Shown in pieces: positions 10,016-22,023 of a stretch of 64,000 nt of DNA. The notes under the pieces are model-generated. The model was not told where the DNA came from, made no database searches, and worked only from the letters and a program-made list of their open reading frames with translations. Source of the stretch: Panorpa germanica. Lineage: Eukaryota; Arthropoda; Insecta; Mecoptera; Panorpidae. Where the stretch lies: the NCBI GenBank assembly GCA_963678705.1, contig OY783204.1, positions 806,001 through 870,000 on the forward strand, read 5' to 3'. Every line of letters starts with the position of its first letter. Within the stretch, counting starts at the first letter, position 1. The translations under genes and the position numbers were made by a program.

Positions 10016-10758
10016 TCAATCCCAATTTTCTTCTTCTTCTTCTTCCTTTAATGAATTCAATGAAACAGAAAAACTTATTTCATTTTCATTTTTGAAATAA
10101 TCAAATTTATTAAGTTTGATTTTTACTTCTAAGTCATACTTTTCAATTGTTCTTAATTTTTCTAATTTTGAATAAAAAGTATGATTAAACTTATCAAGCA
10201 AATATACGTTTTTAACCAAATTCAAATCTATAACTTTATTAATAAAATATAATTGCAAATAGCGTAATTTATGTAATGTATTTGCACTATATATATCATC
10301 AAAATATCCTGTTTCTAATGCTTTCAATATATCTTTAAAATGTTCATGTTGTGCGTCTGATATTATATTATATTTTAGCTCATATTTTTCTCTTAAATTT
10401 AACTCTAATTTTGCTACTTTACTGATTGATACACCTAATATTTTAAATCTATAAGAATTATTAACAAGATGATATTCACTACATTCAATTGCCCGCTGCT
10501 TTCTATGGTAAAGGCATAACTAGACATAAAGACATAATTATATAAATAACTAAATTTTTTAATTGGTAAAACATATAATAAAAAACTAACCTGTAATCCA
10601 GATTCTGCTATTTTCGGACAGGTGTACTTATAAGTGTCATCTGAATACAGGTATACACAACACAAAAAGTTGTTGTTATCTAAAGACATTTTAAAACTTA
10701 TATTATTATTATTAATATAAACAGTTACAACAAAATTAAGTTGTTTCAATACATTCAA
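10016..10758 (-). CDS. spliced small gene, unknown product
   Basis: Two open frames join through a likely 92-bp intron. Exon 1 ends at 10591 with CAG then GTTAGT. The acceptor at 10499 (GAAAG then CAG) keeps phase 0, and exon 2 runs 10498-10016. The start could be 10758 or the internal Met at 10689. Exon 1 holds CCVYLYSDDTYKYTC. Exon 2 is helical, charged and ends in a run of Glu followed by NWD. Most element genes here lack introns. An upstream AG would create a stop, so the acceptor choice is an inference. Family unknown. Confidence 0.42.
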
Positions 10759-11596
10759 TAAAAAATTAACTTACAAAGTTATATCAATCTATAGGGTAGT
10801 GTACGTAATTAATGATGACAGAAAGGTCAATGGGTATCTGTATACATTTAAAAACTGCTATAACTAAATTACATTTAGATTAAATATATAAATTTATATA
10901 AAAAAAGTACTCACCAAAATGTATCCACTGAACAATTACTTTTAAACAGTATATTACAATTAAGAGATACTTAAAATATGTTAATATACGTAAACTGTTA
11001 ACATTATTAAACTGAATGCTCTAAGCATGAGTAACGATCTTTATACTATATTCTAAGTTATAAAAATTAAACCAGTGCCGCAATACATTAAAATATATTT
11101 GCCCTATTTTAAATGTTTCTATCACCTGCAACCCACATTTATAAAATATACATATATATATTTTTTAAATATTTTCAAATTTAAAAAAAAATTATTTAAA
11201 ATTTTTTTTATTTTTTTTATTTTTTTTTTTTTTTTTTTTTTTTTTTATTTTTTTATTTTTTTATTTTTTTTTTTATTTATTTATTTTTTTTTTTTTTTGC
11301 TTAAATTTATTTTACAGTATTGTTGCCTCTTGGTTAAGCTTTTAGTCAAAAATTGATTATCTCTTACGGTTCAAGAGATATAGCGTCTTTTTACTAAAAA
11401 CAACCATTTAAAAAAAAAAAATCAACCACCTCCACTATCAAAATACAACTCACAAACTCATTTCAAAAAATTTGTTATATTTCAATATTCCGGATATAAC
11501 AATATATAATTATTAAATAAACGCTTAAACAAAATAATATTAAATCCAGCCCAGTATTTCTCATAACATTTTGCTAGTTAGCACTATTATTATGCA
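10759..11596. other. noncoding spacer with T-rich tract
   Basis: No supported gene. Positions about 11160-11300 form a long T-rich, A-interrupted tract. ACGTAA-like sequences occur at 10803 and 10986. The right border of the Maverick-like element may lie here, but no terminal repeat identifies it. Confidence 0.6.
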
Positions 11597-12055
11597 ATTA
11601 TTGCATTTTTCCTTGACATTTAATAAAATTCCTTATACGGATATGCAACTATTAGAAATTGATTAGATAGATTAGATCAGAATAACAATTCTTAATAATT
11701 AGATGAAATTATTTATGGTAATTATACTTTAATTACATAGCTCAGTAATATACATTGTACATACATTGTATCTTATAAATACACTATTATAAATAATTAA
11801 ACATTTTGCAAATTAATTTATTATGCTGTTATTGCTTACATTTCCTTGACATTTAATAAAATTCTAATGCGGATATGCAACTATTAGGAATTGATTAGAT
11901 AGATTAGATTGATAAATTATTTATGGTAATTTCTTCGTGCATTGTTACTTTAATGACATTAAACGTTATGCATTTAATTGAGATCACGAAAATACATTGT
12001 ATCTTATAAATACACTGTTATAAATAATTAAACACTGTTATTGTAATAGTTATTG
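11597..12055. repeat. imperfect tandem duplication, unit about 231 bp
   Basis: Two adjacent copies share several blocks at a constant offset of 231-233 bp. One is CCTTGACATTTAATAAAATT at 11611 and 11844; another is ATGCAACTATTAG followed by AATTGATTAGATAG; a third is TCTTATAAATACACT at 11771 and 12002. Small indels separate the copies. It could be a satellite remnant or duplicated terminal sequence of a transposon. Confidence 0.7.
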
Positions 12056-12500
12056 TTATAATCTATGTTTAACAATCCTTAAGAATATATATCACAAATT
12101 ATACTATAACCTTTCATATTATACCCCACCATGTGTAATATAACGTCATTATAACATATAACTAACACTTTTGCACCTATAACGTCATAATCTAATAACC
12201 AATAACAAATCGAACATAAGAATTAATATCGGTATCTCACTCTTTATTACTACTGCTTTCTCACTCATAACCTTGGGTATTGTAGAGAATGTATCAACAG
12301 ATAAATGCTGTAATGACGTCATCATCTTCTAAACCAATAGCAATACATCCTATACATGGCATTTGATCATATGACCTTATTGCATCCCCACCCTTACCAC
12401 CCTTTCACATTCTTCCAAGTCTAGCCACGCCCCCTCTTCATATCGTGACCTATATGCATCCCCACCCTAATAACTTTCAACTCAACTTCAAATTTAAGCC

Positions 12501-13081
12501 AGAACCCGCTTAGTAACACTACTGATTGCATTAATTATAAGTGTTTTCGGTCAGTCGAACGATAAGAAACTGATACAGTTCTTAGGTTGGATGATAATAA
12601 CGAACCAAAATCGATTCCAGAAGATTGGGACATCAAAAACCCATCACACCCGTGTAATACGGATTGATATGAATGATATAAATGTAGAAACAATGAAAAG
12701 CAAAACTTTTGAGGGATTTAACAATCTCGAAGGACTAGAGCTAAGTGGTAGAATAAACGCAATTGAAGACGACGCTTTCAATGGATTGACCAACATAGGA
12801 GGCATAACACTGAATGTTAATGGTATTCAGGATATTGGTTTAAATGTATTCAATAGTTCAAATTTTTGGCTTTTAAGTGGCTACACATGGATAGAAATAA
12901 ATTGCAGCAATTCCGACTGAACAATTTACCAATGATAGAAACATTGCTGTTATCTCACAATGACATTAAAGAACTAAGTGACAACAATTTTAAAAGTTTA
13001 CAAAAAGTAGACTTTATTGCGTTAAGGGATAATAAAACCCATAGAAAAAGTCCGGGACATTTGTTGGTTGTCCAAAGCTAA
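12501..13081 (+). pseudogene. secreted leucine-rich-repeat protein, broken
   Basis: The frame begins with a signal-peptide-like stretch (LVTLLIALIISVFGQS, about 12510-12557). It has no Met between it and an upstream stop at 12495, so it is either an internal exon (an AG precedes the segment) or has lost its start. Then come LRR units: about 12700-12760 (FEGFNNLEGLELSG), 12764-12830 (IEDDAFNGLTNIGGITL) and, after a frameshift at about 12870-12890, 12930-13040 (LPMIETLLLSHNDIKELSDN). LRR proteins of this kind are usually secreted or receptor proteins. The frame ends abruptly at 13081. Confidence 0.65.
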
Positions 13082-16000
13082 CTAGTTTAAATTTGAATAA
13101 GAATCAATTTTCTTTTGTTAGAAATCACTGTTAATATATTCATGGTAGTTTCGTAGGTTATATAAATGTGGGAAATAAGTTAAGAAACAAATATAATTAA
13201 TTTAAGAAATAATTATTATTAAGAACCATGTATAAATAGGTTAAGAATATTGTAAATTACTATTACAAGTTCAAGAAGGGAATCATGTTAACGTACGCAA
13301 GGACAGACCGAAAGACTCAAACGTGATGTTTTAACTGTAATAAAACCAAACAAAAAACAATTCTAATGGTATGAGTTGGGGATAACTGTCCTAGGTGAAG
13401 TACAAACAGCCTGTGTAAAGGGAGATTTTAATTTACTTAAATATTACAAAGCCTTCAAGAGTATGATAAATTGTACGGTAAATAATAGTTAAAAATATTG
13501 GAAATGCTTTCTAAATGATAATGAAATAGAAGGCATGATGTTCGTCATTTACACAAACGCTAGCTGCGAGTTGGGAGACACACTGAGAGATTCACTGTGC
13601 CTTAAACTCCTGCACACCACAAACAATTATTTGCAGAATAACAACTAGTGCTAGAAGAAAACAATATTTTCAGTTGTAACTATACAACATAAAAATTTAT
13701 ATGAACCCCTAGAGAAGAACGGCATCTTAGGCACACAATTAGAGAATATTTATTGAACTATACCGAGTATTTGGATCAAGCCGAGAGAGCGACATTTTTA
13801 CTCAAAAAGCGTTTGAGATAAAGAAGTCAAACCCAGTAAGTAAGTGAATAGAGAATATTTATTTAACCACACAACTATCTGGGGATTGAGCCGCTGAGCC
13901 ATTAAATGACTGCGGCAAGAAATAACTTGTGTAAAGCCAAGTACGGCTCCACTGAGAGGAGTACATCAATTTCTATAGATTCCACAAAAATCACAAAGGA
14001 AGGGTGAAGTGTAAACATTTTGAAGTGTATTCCCTTCAACCTTCCTTGCGGTATTTAGATATATGAGTTGATTATGTTCTAACTCCTGATTGCTGAAAAT
14101 TTCTGACTGGCTTACGCACCCCGTCGGCTTTGAGGCCAGCCTATCACTGGTAACCGTAGTCTGCCGAATTGGAGAAAATATTTCGTTTTCTCTCATATAT
14201 GAGATGTTATCCATACTTATAATTATATTTAATAAAACAAACTTTATCGAAGTAATGTGGATTAATTTCGTCCATGCCATTTATTGCCTTCAAGACAGCA
14301 CTTAATCACGTCATAATCCACGGTACTTGGCTTAGTTTTTGGTTTTTTTTATGGAAACTCCTTTGATGAGTTTTGATTACCTAAATGTAATTACAACATC
14401 GGGCACGGGTATGTTAAGGCCGATGGATTTTTAGTTATACATTGAATAATGATGTTAAAAAATCTTTTGCATCGATGATATTCCAGCTAGTGGATGAGTA
14501 GTGTTTTTTTTTGAGTTTTTTCTTTGGAATACTGTTTGGTGCGGATGTCATTGGACATCAATTTTTTTTTTGGGTATGGACTTATCTTTTTTGCCCTATG
14601 GTATTCATATATTTCGTTTTGCTAGCTCATTCCACTGTTTTATTTTTTATAGTTTGTCATCGATGCAAAGTGATCTATTTTTGGATTATTTAAGCAGTTT
14701 GGATTGCATAAAAAATATTAGATCGAGTTGCCCGAGTATGATTGTACATTTGTTTTACTATTTTCATTAAATATTTTATCTTTAAATAGATTTATTGTGT
14801 TCATTTTATCTATAGTATTTTTTATTATTATTCAAATGTAATGAAGGATTGCATCCCCATAATTTCTTCGTTACAATATGTAGTATCAAATAAAAAATAT
14901 CAACATTAATAATTATCGTATTATAAGCAGTAATAGTAATATAGTTATTATCAATAATTTGATTAAGTTAATGTACTCGTAAATTGTATAAAAGACAGCT
15001 GATACTTTGTTATCCTGAATTTCAGTTTATATGGTAGCTACTCAGGTGTTAAAGTGTTGTGGATGTAGATGATAGAATCTAGAAAATAAGTACATACTTA
15101 AAATGTAATTTGTAATGTTTTTCTAGTAACAATATAGTACTCTAATATTCCAGATTCTATCACATTTGTCAATTTCCAACAAAACTACAGTAAAAATTTA
15201 TTTCAATTGTTGTCAATTGCAATCAAATTGTTTATTGCGAAATACTTTTGTACCATATATCTATCTACATATACAATATTCCATTCTTATAGTTTAAATA
15301 ATTACTGAGTACATAATATAAAATACTCGTTTGTTTATTGAAAGATTCGCTTAAACACAAGCGATTTTTAAATTTTAGTTTTACAAATATTTTAATCATT
15401 CAATCTATACAAATCAATGCTAGTTAATTTTATGTTCATTTTATTTTTCTTATATTTATGTACTTAATTTTCTAAGTCTATAATCTTGTGTTTCTTACAG
15501 TATAATATTTTCTTATTTTTGATTCTCTTTTTTTTTTTCTTTAATTTTAAATTACGTTTAAAAAACTCTATTTTTTCATTTCTTTTAATTTTTTTTTATC
15601 TTTTAATTTTTTTTTATATTTTAATTTTTTTTTTTTCTTCTTTTTACCTTTTATTTTCTATTTACATAAATTTCTTATATTATTTATTAGTGGCCCAATG
15701 TTTAAAATTCTCCGCAGCAAGTTGAGGTCTATGTAACGTCGGTATTCTTTACTAAAATCTTCTCCTTGCCATAATTTGAAGTTTGTGTTATCTTCCCAGT
15801 TATTATTTATTAAAATTACTATTAGGTCTTCATGCTGGGAAATTTCCACATCTGTACTAATTAAACATTCTGAGGAACTAGTCAACCCAGTATCAGATAT
15901 GCCCATTTAGCAAGGTGATAATATCAATAACAATAAATAGAAGCAAAATTATTTGTTTCAATTCCTGTAGTTCTGTGTGTGCATGATGAAATATTGATAA

Positions 16001-18480
16001 TATATTTCCCAATATATTTGCTTCATTATCAAAGTTCAATTATAAGATGTTCTTCACAGCACGATGCTTGATGAGCGCATATATATAATAAAAAAAACAT
16101 ATAGACAAAGATGAATGGTGAAAGATGATTGGTGAAATTCCATTAATTTAAATCTTTGAACATGGTAGATTATTTTCTTTAGCAGACATTTCTCGCTTAG
16201 ACTAGCAGATTCTCATTGATGTAGGAGTATATTTATGTCTTATGTTCAAATGAAGTCATGCTGTGTTGTTCCAAATAGTGTTCTTCATATAGGTAAAGTA
16301 ACTCATAGTTCTCCTCTTTTCAAAGGATCACTCCAAAAAGTCACTAGCACATGCGACGCCTTACTGCTTTTAACCACAACGCAGGCTCTAGGAACAGCGC
16401 TATGTGTCTGGAAGGATTCCACCTTACATCGATTTTCTACGAAACTTTTTACGATGGTGTTTCAGAATCCCTTTGCACATCTGCATGAAGCAGACTATAG
16501 TGTCTAGCTACTTCCTTCTCAATGGGGAATCCCTATTATTTGGCGACATATGCTGAGATGCGCTACACTTACTAGTTCTGGAAGTATTATACATAAATAG
16601 GCCCAATTTCTCTGTGTCAGTAGTAATACATCTCTGAATCATCAGAATATAATCTTCATATTGATTGTTAGCAGAGAAGGTAAAGATGATTCACTTCAAA
16701 ATAATATTGGTCAAACATTATCAAGACTTTATGTGTTGCGCTATTGCGATTAATTAATTCTAGTATTGATTGATTGATGTTGAGCATTTCAGTGGCATTT
16801 CAAGCAGAGAGAGGAGTGTACACGTTATAAGTAGTTGCTCGGTTGATGCAGATGCAATCAACAATTTTCCCAGAATACATCCGGACTAGTCGTAAGATCA
16901 CTTCTACCCAATCGATATTGATTTTGTAACTATTTATAAGTCTCAGGCACGTCATAAGCAGTCAACAAAAAATCCTATTAATGGGCCTTTGTAGGAGGCA
17001 CAAATAATTCTTCATACATTCTTGAGACAAAGTTGAAGAAATTTTGAAACTTTTAAGCACTTCTATTTTTGCGTGTCCTATTTTTAATAATTACTTTTAA
17101 GTTTACAACAATACTACATAGAAGAAAAATGCATTTACGACAAACATTTCATAATTGCCGTTTTGAACTGGCATAACATTTTACACAAATGGTCCACAGT
17201 AGCAATTACTAAGCTTATGACAAAAACTTCAATTCGTAGTTACAGCCTTTTTACCCCATTTTACTTTATGAACAATGCATAACTGAATATTTTTGTAACA
17301 ATTTACACGGTAATGCAGAACTAGAATTCTAACGTACGGTGGTAGATGGCTCTTCATTTCGATTTAAAGTGTGACATAAGCGTAGTAAGTGACCTACCTA
17401 TTTTATCCAAACTAAACTTTAACCAAACTTATTAACTAATGGAAAATAACTGATGCATCAAACTACTTACAAATTATCTCTGTAATTTAAATTACATATC
17501 ATTATAATACGAGTTAACTCTTTAAATTAAGTTTTTACATTTCTGCAAAGTAAGGATATATAATTTTAACAATCATTTAACAATTTCCAAATATCTCATT
17601 GGCTGCATCAATAGTTGATTTCCAACTCAAAAGTTAGGAATTTTGGTAGTGCTATCAGTATCATTATTTTAACAAAGTTATAGCAACATAATTGTTGACT
17701 ACCTAATTACACTTACAAACACTTTTACAATGAATTACACAACAAAACGTAAATTTGAATGACCAAAATATTGAAATTTGCGAGAACTTCAATTGTAATT
17801 CTCATTTTGTTGTGTAAACCATTCGAATGTACAATCAAAAATGCTATTACCAAAATAATAAAACATCAGCTGTCTTCATAAGAACCTTATCATTTATTTA
17901 AGTTAAATTTACTATACTTTATTGATATTTATTGTATTTAATATACTTATTACTTAGTGAAAATTCAATAACAATCTCTCAGAATCATAATCATGACAAA
18001 ACTCGAGTTACAAAATGTAACGCAATATTTGCAACTAGCATTAGCTGCCAAAAAGCTCCCGGAATGCTTTGCTGTTGCGATGCAAACTGCTATAAAAGTA
18101 GTTAACTTAATTAGAAAAAGTGCACTTAATACTCATCTCTTTAAACAATCGTGCTCTGATATGAACTCGTAGCACGAAAATCTGCTTTTCCACACGGAAG
18201 TACTAATAATAAGAAAATTCGTTCTGTGAGTCTAAATTTCAAATACATTTTGTTTATTTGGAACGATTTTTTCGCACAACTAAATAAATTGAACCTTCAC
18301 CTGCAATAGTGTCACGAAATTTGAAAACGGACAAACAATTAGTGCTGGATGAGGTGGGCACTGGCACAATAAGGAAAAGTTAATAGGCCCATAATAATAA
18401 TTACAACAGAAATTGAACAAAATAGTGAAGATTATGCTCCCGACTTCATCGGACATAATAGGGGAGTAATACTTGATGGT
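13082..18480. other. long region without a supported gene
   Basis: Frames here are short and lack recognised domains. A minus-strand frame at 13966-14280 has no recognisable family. There is a T-rich tract at 15520-15660 and a possible small hairpin at 17733-17817, with 13-bp arms (TTACACAACAAAA and its complement). The rest is unremarkable A+T-rich DNA, possibly decayed transposon sequence. Confidence 0.5.
17733..17817. repeat. short inverted repeat, MITE-like
   Basis: Arms TTACACAACAAAA and TTTTGTTGTGTAA are perfect complements separated by about 57 bp. The spacer itself has partial self-complementarity around AATTTGCGAGAAC and TTCTC. It could be a tiny MITE or chance in A+T-rich DNA. Confidence 0.3.
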
Positions 18481-18894
18481 ACCATGATCCTGTCTATTTA
18501 CAACAAGTGGAGTTTACAAACTCACATTCAAGAAACAACATGGCGTGGTGTGCCATTTTCCAAAATGTCACAAAGTTCCTACATAACTTTACATGACTTT
18601 AGTGTGAAGAACATGACTTTAAGTGTGTTGCTGTCGGATGCTGTCCCAAAGGGAATTAGGTCAGCATGAGAGACATGCTCCTCTTGTTTTGAGAAACGAG
18701 CATCGCATAGAGCAAGTGTTGCAAGGAGGTAGTAAGCGTGGACGAGTCAGTGAGCAGGAGACAGAGGTTAACTCTGTAACCCTGTCACTAATAAGTCAGA
18801 GTCCAAGTGACTCAAGCAATGTTGAACAAGCAACTTGTCAGGAGGTACTTGCAAACACCTCGGCCGATAGAATCGACTGCGACTAGACAATAGT

Positions 18895-19470
18895 TTGAAT
18901 GAATTGAAAGACACGCAAAGTACCAGTTATGATAATGACCTTGACCATGAAAGTAGCGGAACTCCACCCGAAATACTTTCAGGGACTCCAGAAAAAGACG
19001 CTGCAGAGAAAGGGGAGCATTCATTTACTGTTCCCAACCCGATTACCAAAAAATCAAAACGAACTGCTACCAACATACGACAAGAGGCTTTTGAAATGAT
19101 GAAGTCTGTTTATAATAGTAGGAAAAAAAGAGAACAATCAACGCGTGATGATTTGGACGTTTTTGGAGAACTGATTACTCGAAAAATACGTAGCTTAACA
19201 ATCGTATATGCTAAAGCAAAGGTCCAAAATCTAATTAATAATATTCTATATGAAGCAGAGGTAGGGGTATACGATAAGCCTGCGGAAGCATACATAACAA
19301 CCCTTTCGACTTCAAGCGGAACGACATCACCGAATGAATTGATGAGTTCTAAAACCAACTCCATTGATGCCTACAACGAAGTACTGCCAAGAGAAATTGA
19401 AAACGAGGCTTTGACTTGGGATGCACTCAACGCTTTTGGCGTTTACCCTGAAAAAGATTATATAGCTTAG
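18895..19470 (+). pseudogene. MADF/BESS-type protein, C-terminal fragment
   Basis: A 191-residue frame. Residues about 75-120 (RDDLDVFGELITRKIRSL through NILYEAEVGVY) match the BESS motif layout: an acidic residue pair, an aromatic, a helix, then a second helix ending LYEAE. The upstream part is Ser/Thr/Glu-rich and disordered, with a basic KKSKR cluster. MADF-BESS proteins are the DNA-binding partner of PIF/Harbinger transposases and also occur as host regulators. A Harbinger transposase fragment lies 350 bp downstream on the other strand, favouring the transposon reading. The N-terminal MADF domain is not found. Confidence 0.55.
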
Positions 19471-19817
19471 CTTGTCTATATTATTATTCTTTTATATGTA
19501 TTATTATATGTATTATTATATTCCATTATAATATTTTCTTATATACAATATTCATGTTAAATAAACCCTTGTTTTATCTACTTTACCATATCCTCCTATA
19601 TTATAATATCCCAGGTGTATGTTTATGTTTGTTTCTTGCTGAAATTCGTATGGTACAATAAAAAGGGCCTCATCAATGTTTTTGAAATTTACTTATTTCG
19701 TAAAGAAAATAATTATAAGATTTTGCATGTGTATTTTGCATCAAATTTTGAGAAAAAGTTGGTCAAATAATAAATAATAAATTGAAAATATTTTATATTT
19801 GATATATAATTTATATA

Positions 19818-20075
19818 TCAAATATATTTTATTGATATATAATTTATTAATATTTCAAAATCAGAACTTGATATTCTGGTGAAGTTTTGAAATGAGGATC
19901 GTAATTCTCCATCTAATCCAACATCGTCATTATTTAAATCAAGTAATAACTTTTCAGCGTCATAATCAAATCTCCTTTTTAGTAAAGAGCTCACCCAATA
20001 TCTGCGTTTTTTTCTTGATATATCGTTTATTAAAAAAAATCCACTTTCAATTATAAAATTTTCGTCGTCGGACAT
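19818..20075 (-). pseudogene. PIF/Harbinger transposase, N-terminal fragment
   Basis: From the Met at 20075 the frame has KKRRYWVSSLLKRR, then LLLDLNNDD and SSFQNFTRISSSDFEILINYI. This is the N-terminal helical signature that precedes the DDE nuclease in HARBI1-like transposases. The frame stops at 19818, before any catalytic residue, and the DDE_Tnp_4 domain is absent. It converges on the BESS-type fragment, as expected for the two genes of one Harbinger element. Confidence 0.62.
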
Positions 20076-20251
20076 TGTGCCTGCTAGCCAAATGATAAAC
20101 AACAACTGACAAGCGAAAATATTCACAAATACCAAACTGCGTGTTCAACCCAAGAAGAATAAAGCAACACAACCATGTTTCTTTTGATCTTTACCGACTC
20201 GAGATGGGACTCTGTTGTGTTGCAAACAACTGCAATAAATGACAAAAAAGT

Positions 20252-20493
20252 TGCAAAAACTGTCTAGTTGGTGTAAACAGTGATGCAACTTTAAAAAAAA
20301 ACATCTTTTTGTTGCAGTTTAATGCAACTGTCTATCTGGTGTGAAACCGGTATTATGGGTCTGTTCAATACGAATAGTCTGTTGCCGAAAAACACAATTG
20401 TTGCAAAAAAAAGTTGCATATTTGTTGCATAAAACAAATGCATGCAACGTTGCATAAAACTGCAACTGTCTATTTGGTGTGAAACCGGCATTA
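20252..20493. repeat. 33-bp direct repeats around a 105-bp spacer
   Basis: The 33-bp segment at 20323-20355 recurs at 20461-20493 with two mismatches; its core is GGTGTGAAACCGG. A third diverged copy lies at 20252-20285 (CTGTCTAGTTGGTGT). The spacer holds several TTGCA words. It may be subterminal sequence of a DNA transposon. Confidence 0.6.
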
Positions 20494-20624
20494 GGATACA
20501 AACTCAATTAAGATTGGTTTTCCAAGAAGATAAAATCGACAAAGTGGAAAGAGTAAACTTTTTTGCATTTGAGACGCAGAATCGAATTATTGACGGACAG
20601 TGTACTGAGATTAAAAGATAAATA

Positions 20625-22023
20625 TAAAAGTACATTACACTCCATTTTAAAAACTTAAAAAGTCGTTTTTTCCTGACTGCGAAGACAAAGGTACCCGTAA
20701 GTAAACGGATAGCTGACATGAAAGCTGATTTAAAAAATAGTCCATACCATGTATTTGGAGACCACTCGAATTGCGAAGATTATTTCTGCACCAAGAAAAA
20801 TGCAGCGGTGGAATTGGAAACAAATATTGTGCCTGATTTGCAAACGTGTGGTCTATGGACCGATATAAATTATATATTGAATTTTGTTATTAATCTGGCA
20901 AACAGTCTAATTCATAATGTAAACAATAACGCTGCCGAATGTTTCAATTCTATTGATGCAAAATACGTAGGAGGAAAAGGAATAAATTATACACTTCGTG
21001 GATCTTATGAAGCAATATGTAACATAGCTGTTTCATCTTACAACAGAGGGAAGGAGGTGCACAGGTCATTGCATAAGGCAGTACTTGATGGAAAAAGTGC
21101 AGGAAAATATACGAATGAATATTCAAATAGAAAATTTAGAGAAAATAAAAATATAAAACTGAGCCGTTTAATATTCCTCAAAAATAAAAGACCGCAGAAA
21201 AACGTTAGTCATGCTGATGAAGATTATGGCTTGCAGGAACAGCCTGATATGGAGCCCGCTTATTATCAAAACAAACGAGAACAATTTAAAAAATCAGTTT
21301 GTAAAACCTCAGCGGCGATAATTGAACTTGAAAAGAATACAAAAGAGCAAAGTCGCAATACCTTGTAGAAACAAGAAAGATACAAGCGACTAATATCATC
21401 TTCATTTAGTAAAGTTTGCAAAATGAGAAAGAAGACAGAAGATCTTGTACAAATTTAGTCAAAAACCTTCTTTGTTACACATTTTCTGAAAATAAAGCAA
21501 CAAGATATGGTATAGAAAAAGAACCTGTGGCTAAAAGTTATTTATCGAAGTGATGTATCGACTAAATGTAGAAATAGCAGATGCAGGTTTATTTATTGAC
21601 GAAAACTATCCATTTCTAGCAGCTAGTCCTGATGGACTAATAGGAGAAGATGGTTTAATAGAAACTAAATGTCCAGCTTCCGCAAGTATGTTAACACTAA
21701 TTGCGGCAATTGAATCAAAGAAATTAACATTTGGAACAATTGCAAACGGTTTGTTTAGATTAAAAAGAAATCATGATTTTTATTAACAAATACAAGGGCA
21801 GCTACAAGTTACACAACGCAAATATTGTTTGTTTGTGTTTTGGACTCCTGTTGAAAAACCAAACAATATTCTCTATGAGAAAATTGAAAGAAATGAGAGG
21901 TTTTGGGAAGAAGAAATGAAATCAAAATTATTATTTTTTTATAACGAATGCTTACTTCCCGAGAGAGTAAACTCTCTATACCTTCGAAATATTCCAATTC
22001 GAAATCCAGATCGTAATGCATAA
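20625..22023 (+). pseudogene. Mutator-like protein with YqaJ-type exonuclease domain, broken
   Basis: The upstream part, open to 21368, has a His/Cys segment (FGDHSNCEDYFC) and a block with NNAAECFNSIDAKYVGGKG and SYNRGKEVHRSL, which I associate with Mutator-like transposase proteins of animals. The downstream part (about 21440-22023) has the lambda-exonuclease/YqaJ signature: FLAASPDGLIG followed by IETKCP, with the Asp and Glu-x-Lys catalytic pattern kept. Stops at 21366, 21456 and 21552 and several frameshifts break it. A Mutator-like plus YqaJ fusion may pair strand cleavage with 5' end resection. No terminal repeats were found. Confidence 0.6.

Larger units (their letters stand above)
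1..10758. mobile_element. Maverick/Polinton- or adintovirus-like element, partial
   Basis: A family B DNA polymerase, a retroviral-type integrase with a chromodomain-like tail, and an FtsK/HerA-type packaging ATPase fragment lie within 7.3 kb. Together these three are the hallmark of Maverick/Polinton elements and adintoviruses. The polymerase is on the plus strand and nearly everything else is on the minus strand, converging near 4.1 kb. No capsid gene is recognised. The left end lies outside the window. No long terminal inverted repeat is visible, so the right border is only the last minus-strand gene. The polymerase is dead while several minus-strand frames are open, so this is an old or partly decayed insertion. 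Confidence 0.75.

Noticed and set aside
11075..11356. Plus-strand frame rich in Phe
   Set aside because: It is only the translation of a T-rich tract.
13966..14280. Minus-strand frame of 104 residues
   Set aside because: Moderate complexity, but no motif, neighbour or splice evidence supports it.
14501..14770. Two overlapping Phe/Trp-rich frames
   Set aside because: Composition follows T-rich sequence; both frames look equally protein-like, so neither is supported.
15486..15725. Hydrophobic plus-strand frame that looks like a membrane protein
   Set aside because: Low-complexity T-rich DNA gives Phe/Leu by chance; no start context or homology.
16235..16507. Plus-strand frame of 90 residues
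   Set aside because: No recognisable motif; the opposite strand has interrupted, perhaps transposon-like reading, but not enough to call.
19490..19560. Regulatory array of TATGTATTAT words
   Set aside because: A simple A+T microsatellite without fixed spacing or flank conservation.
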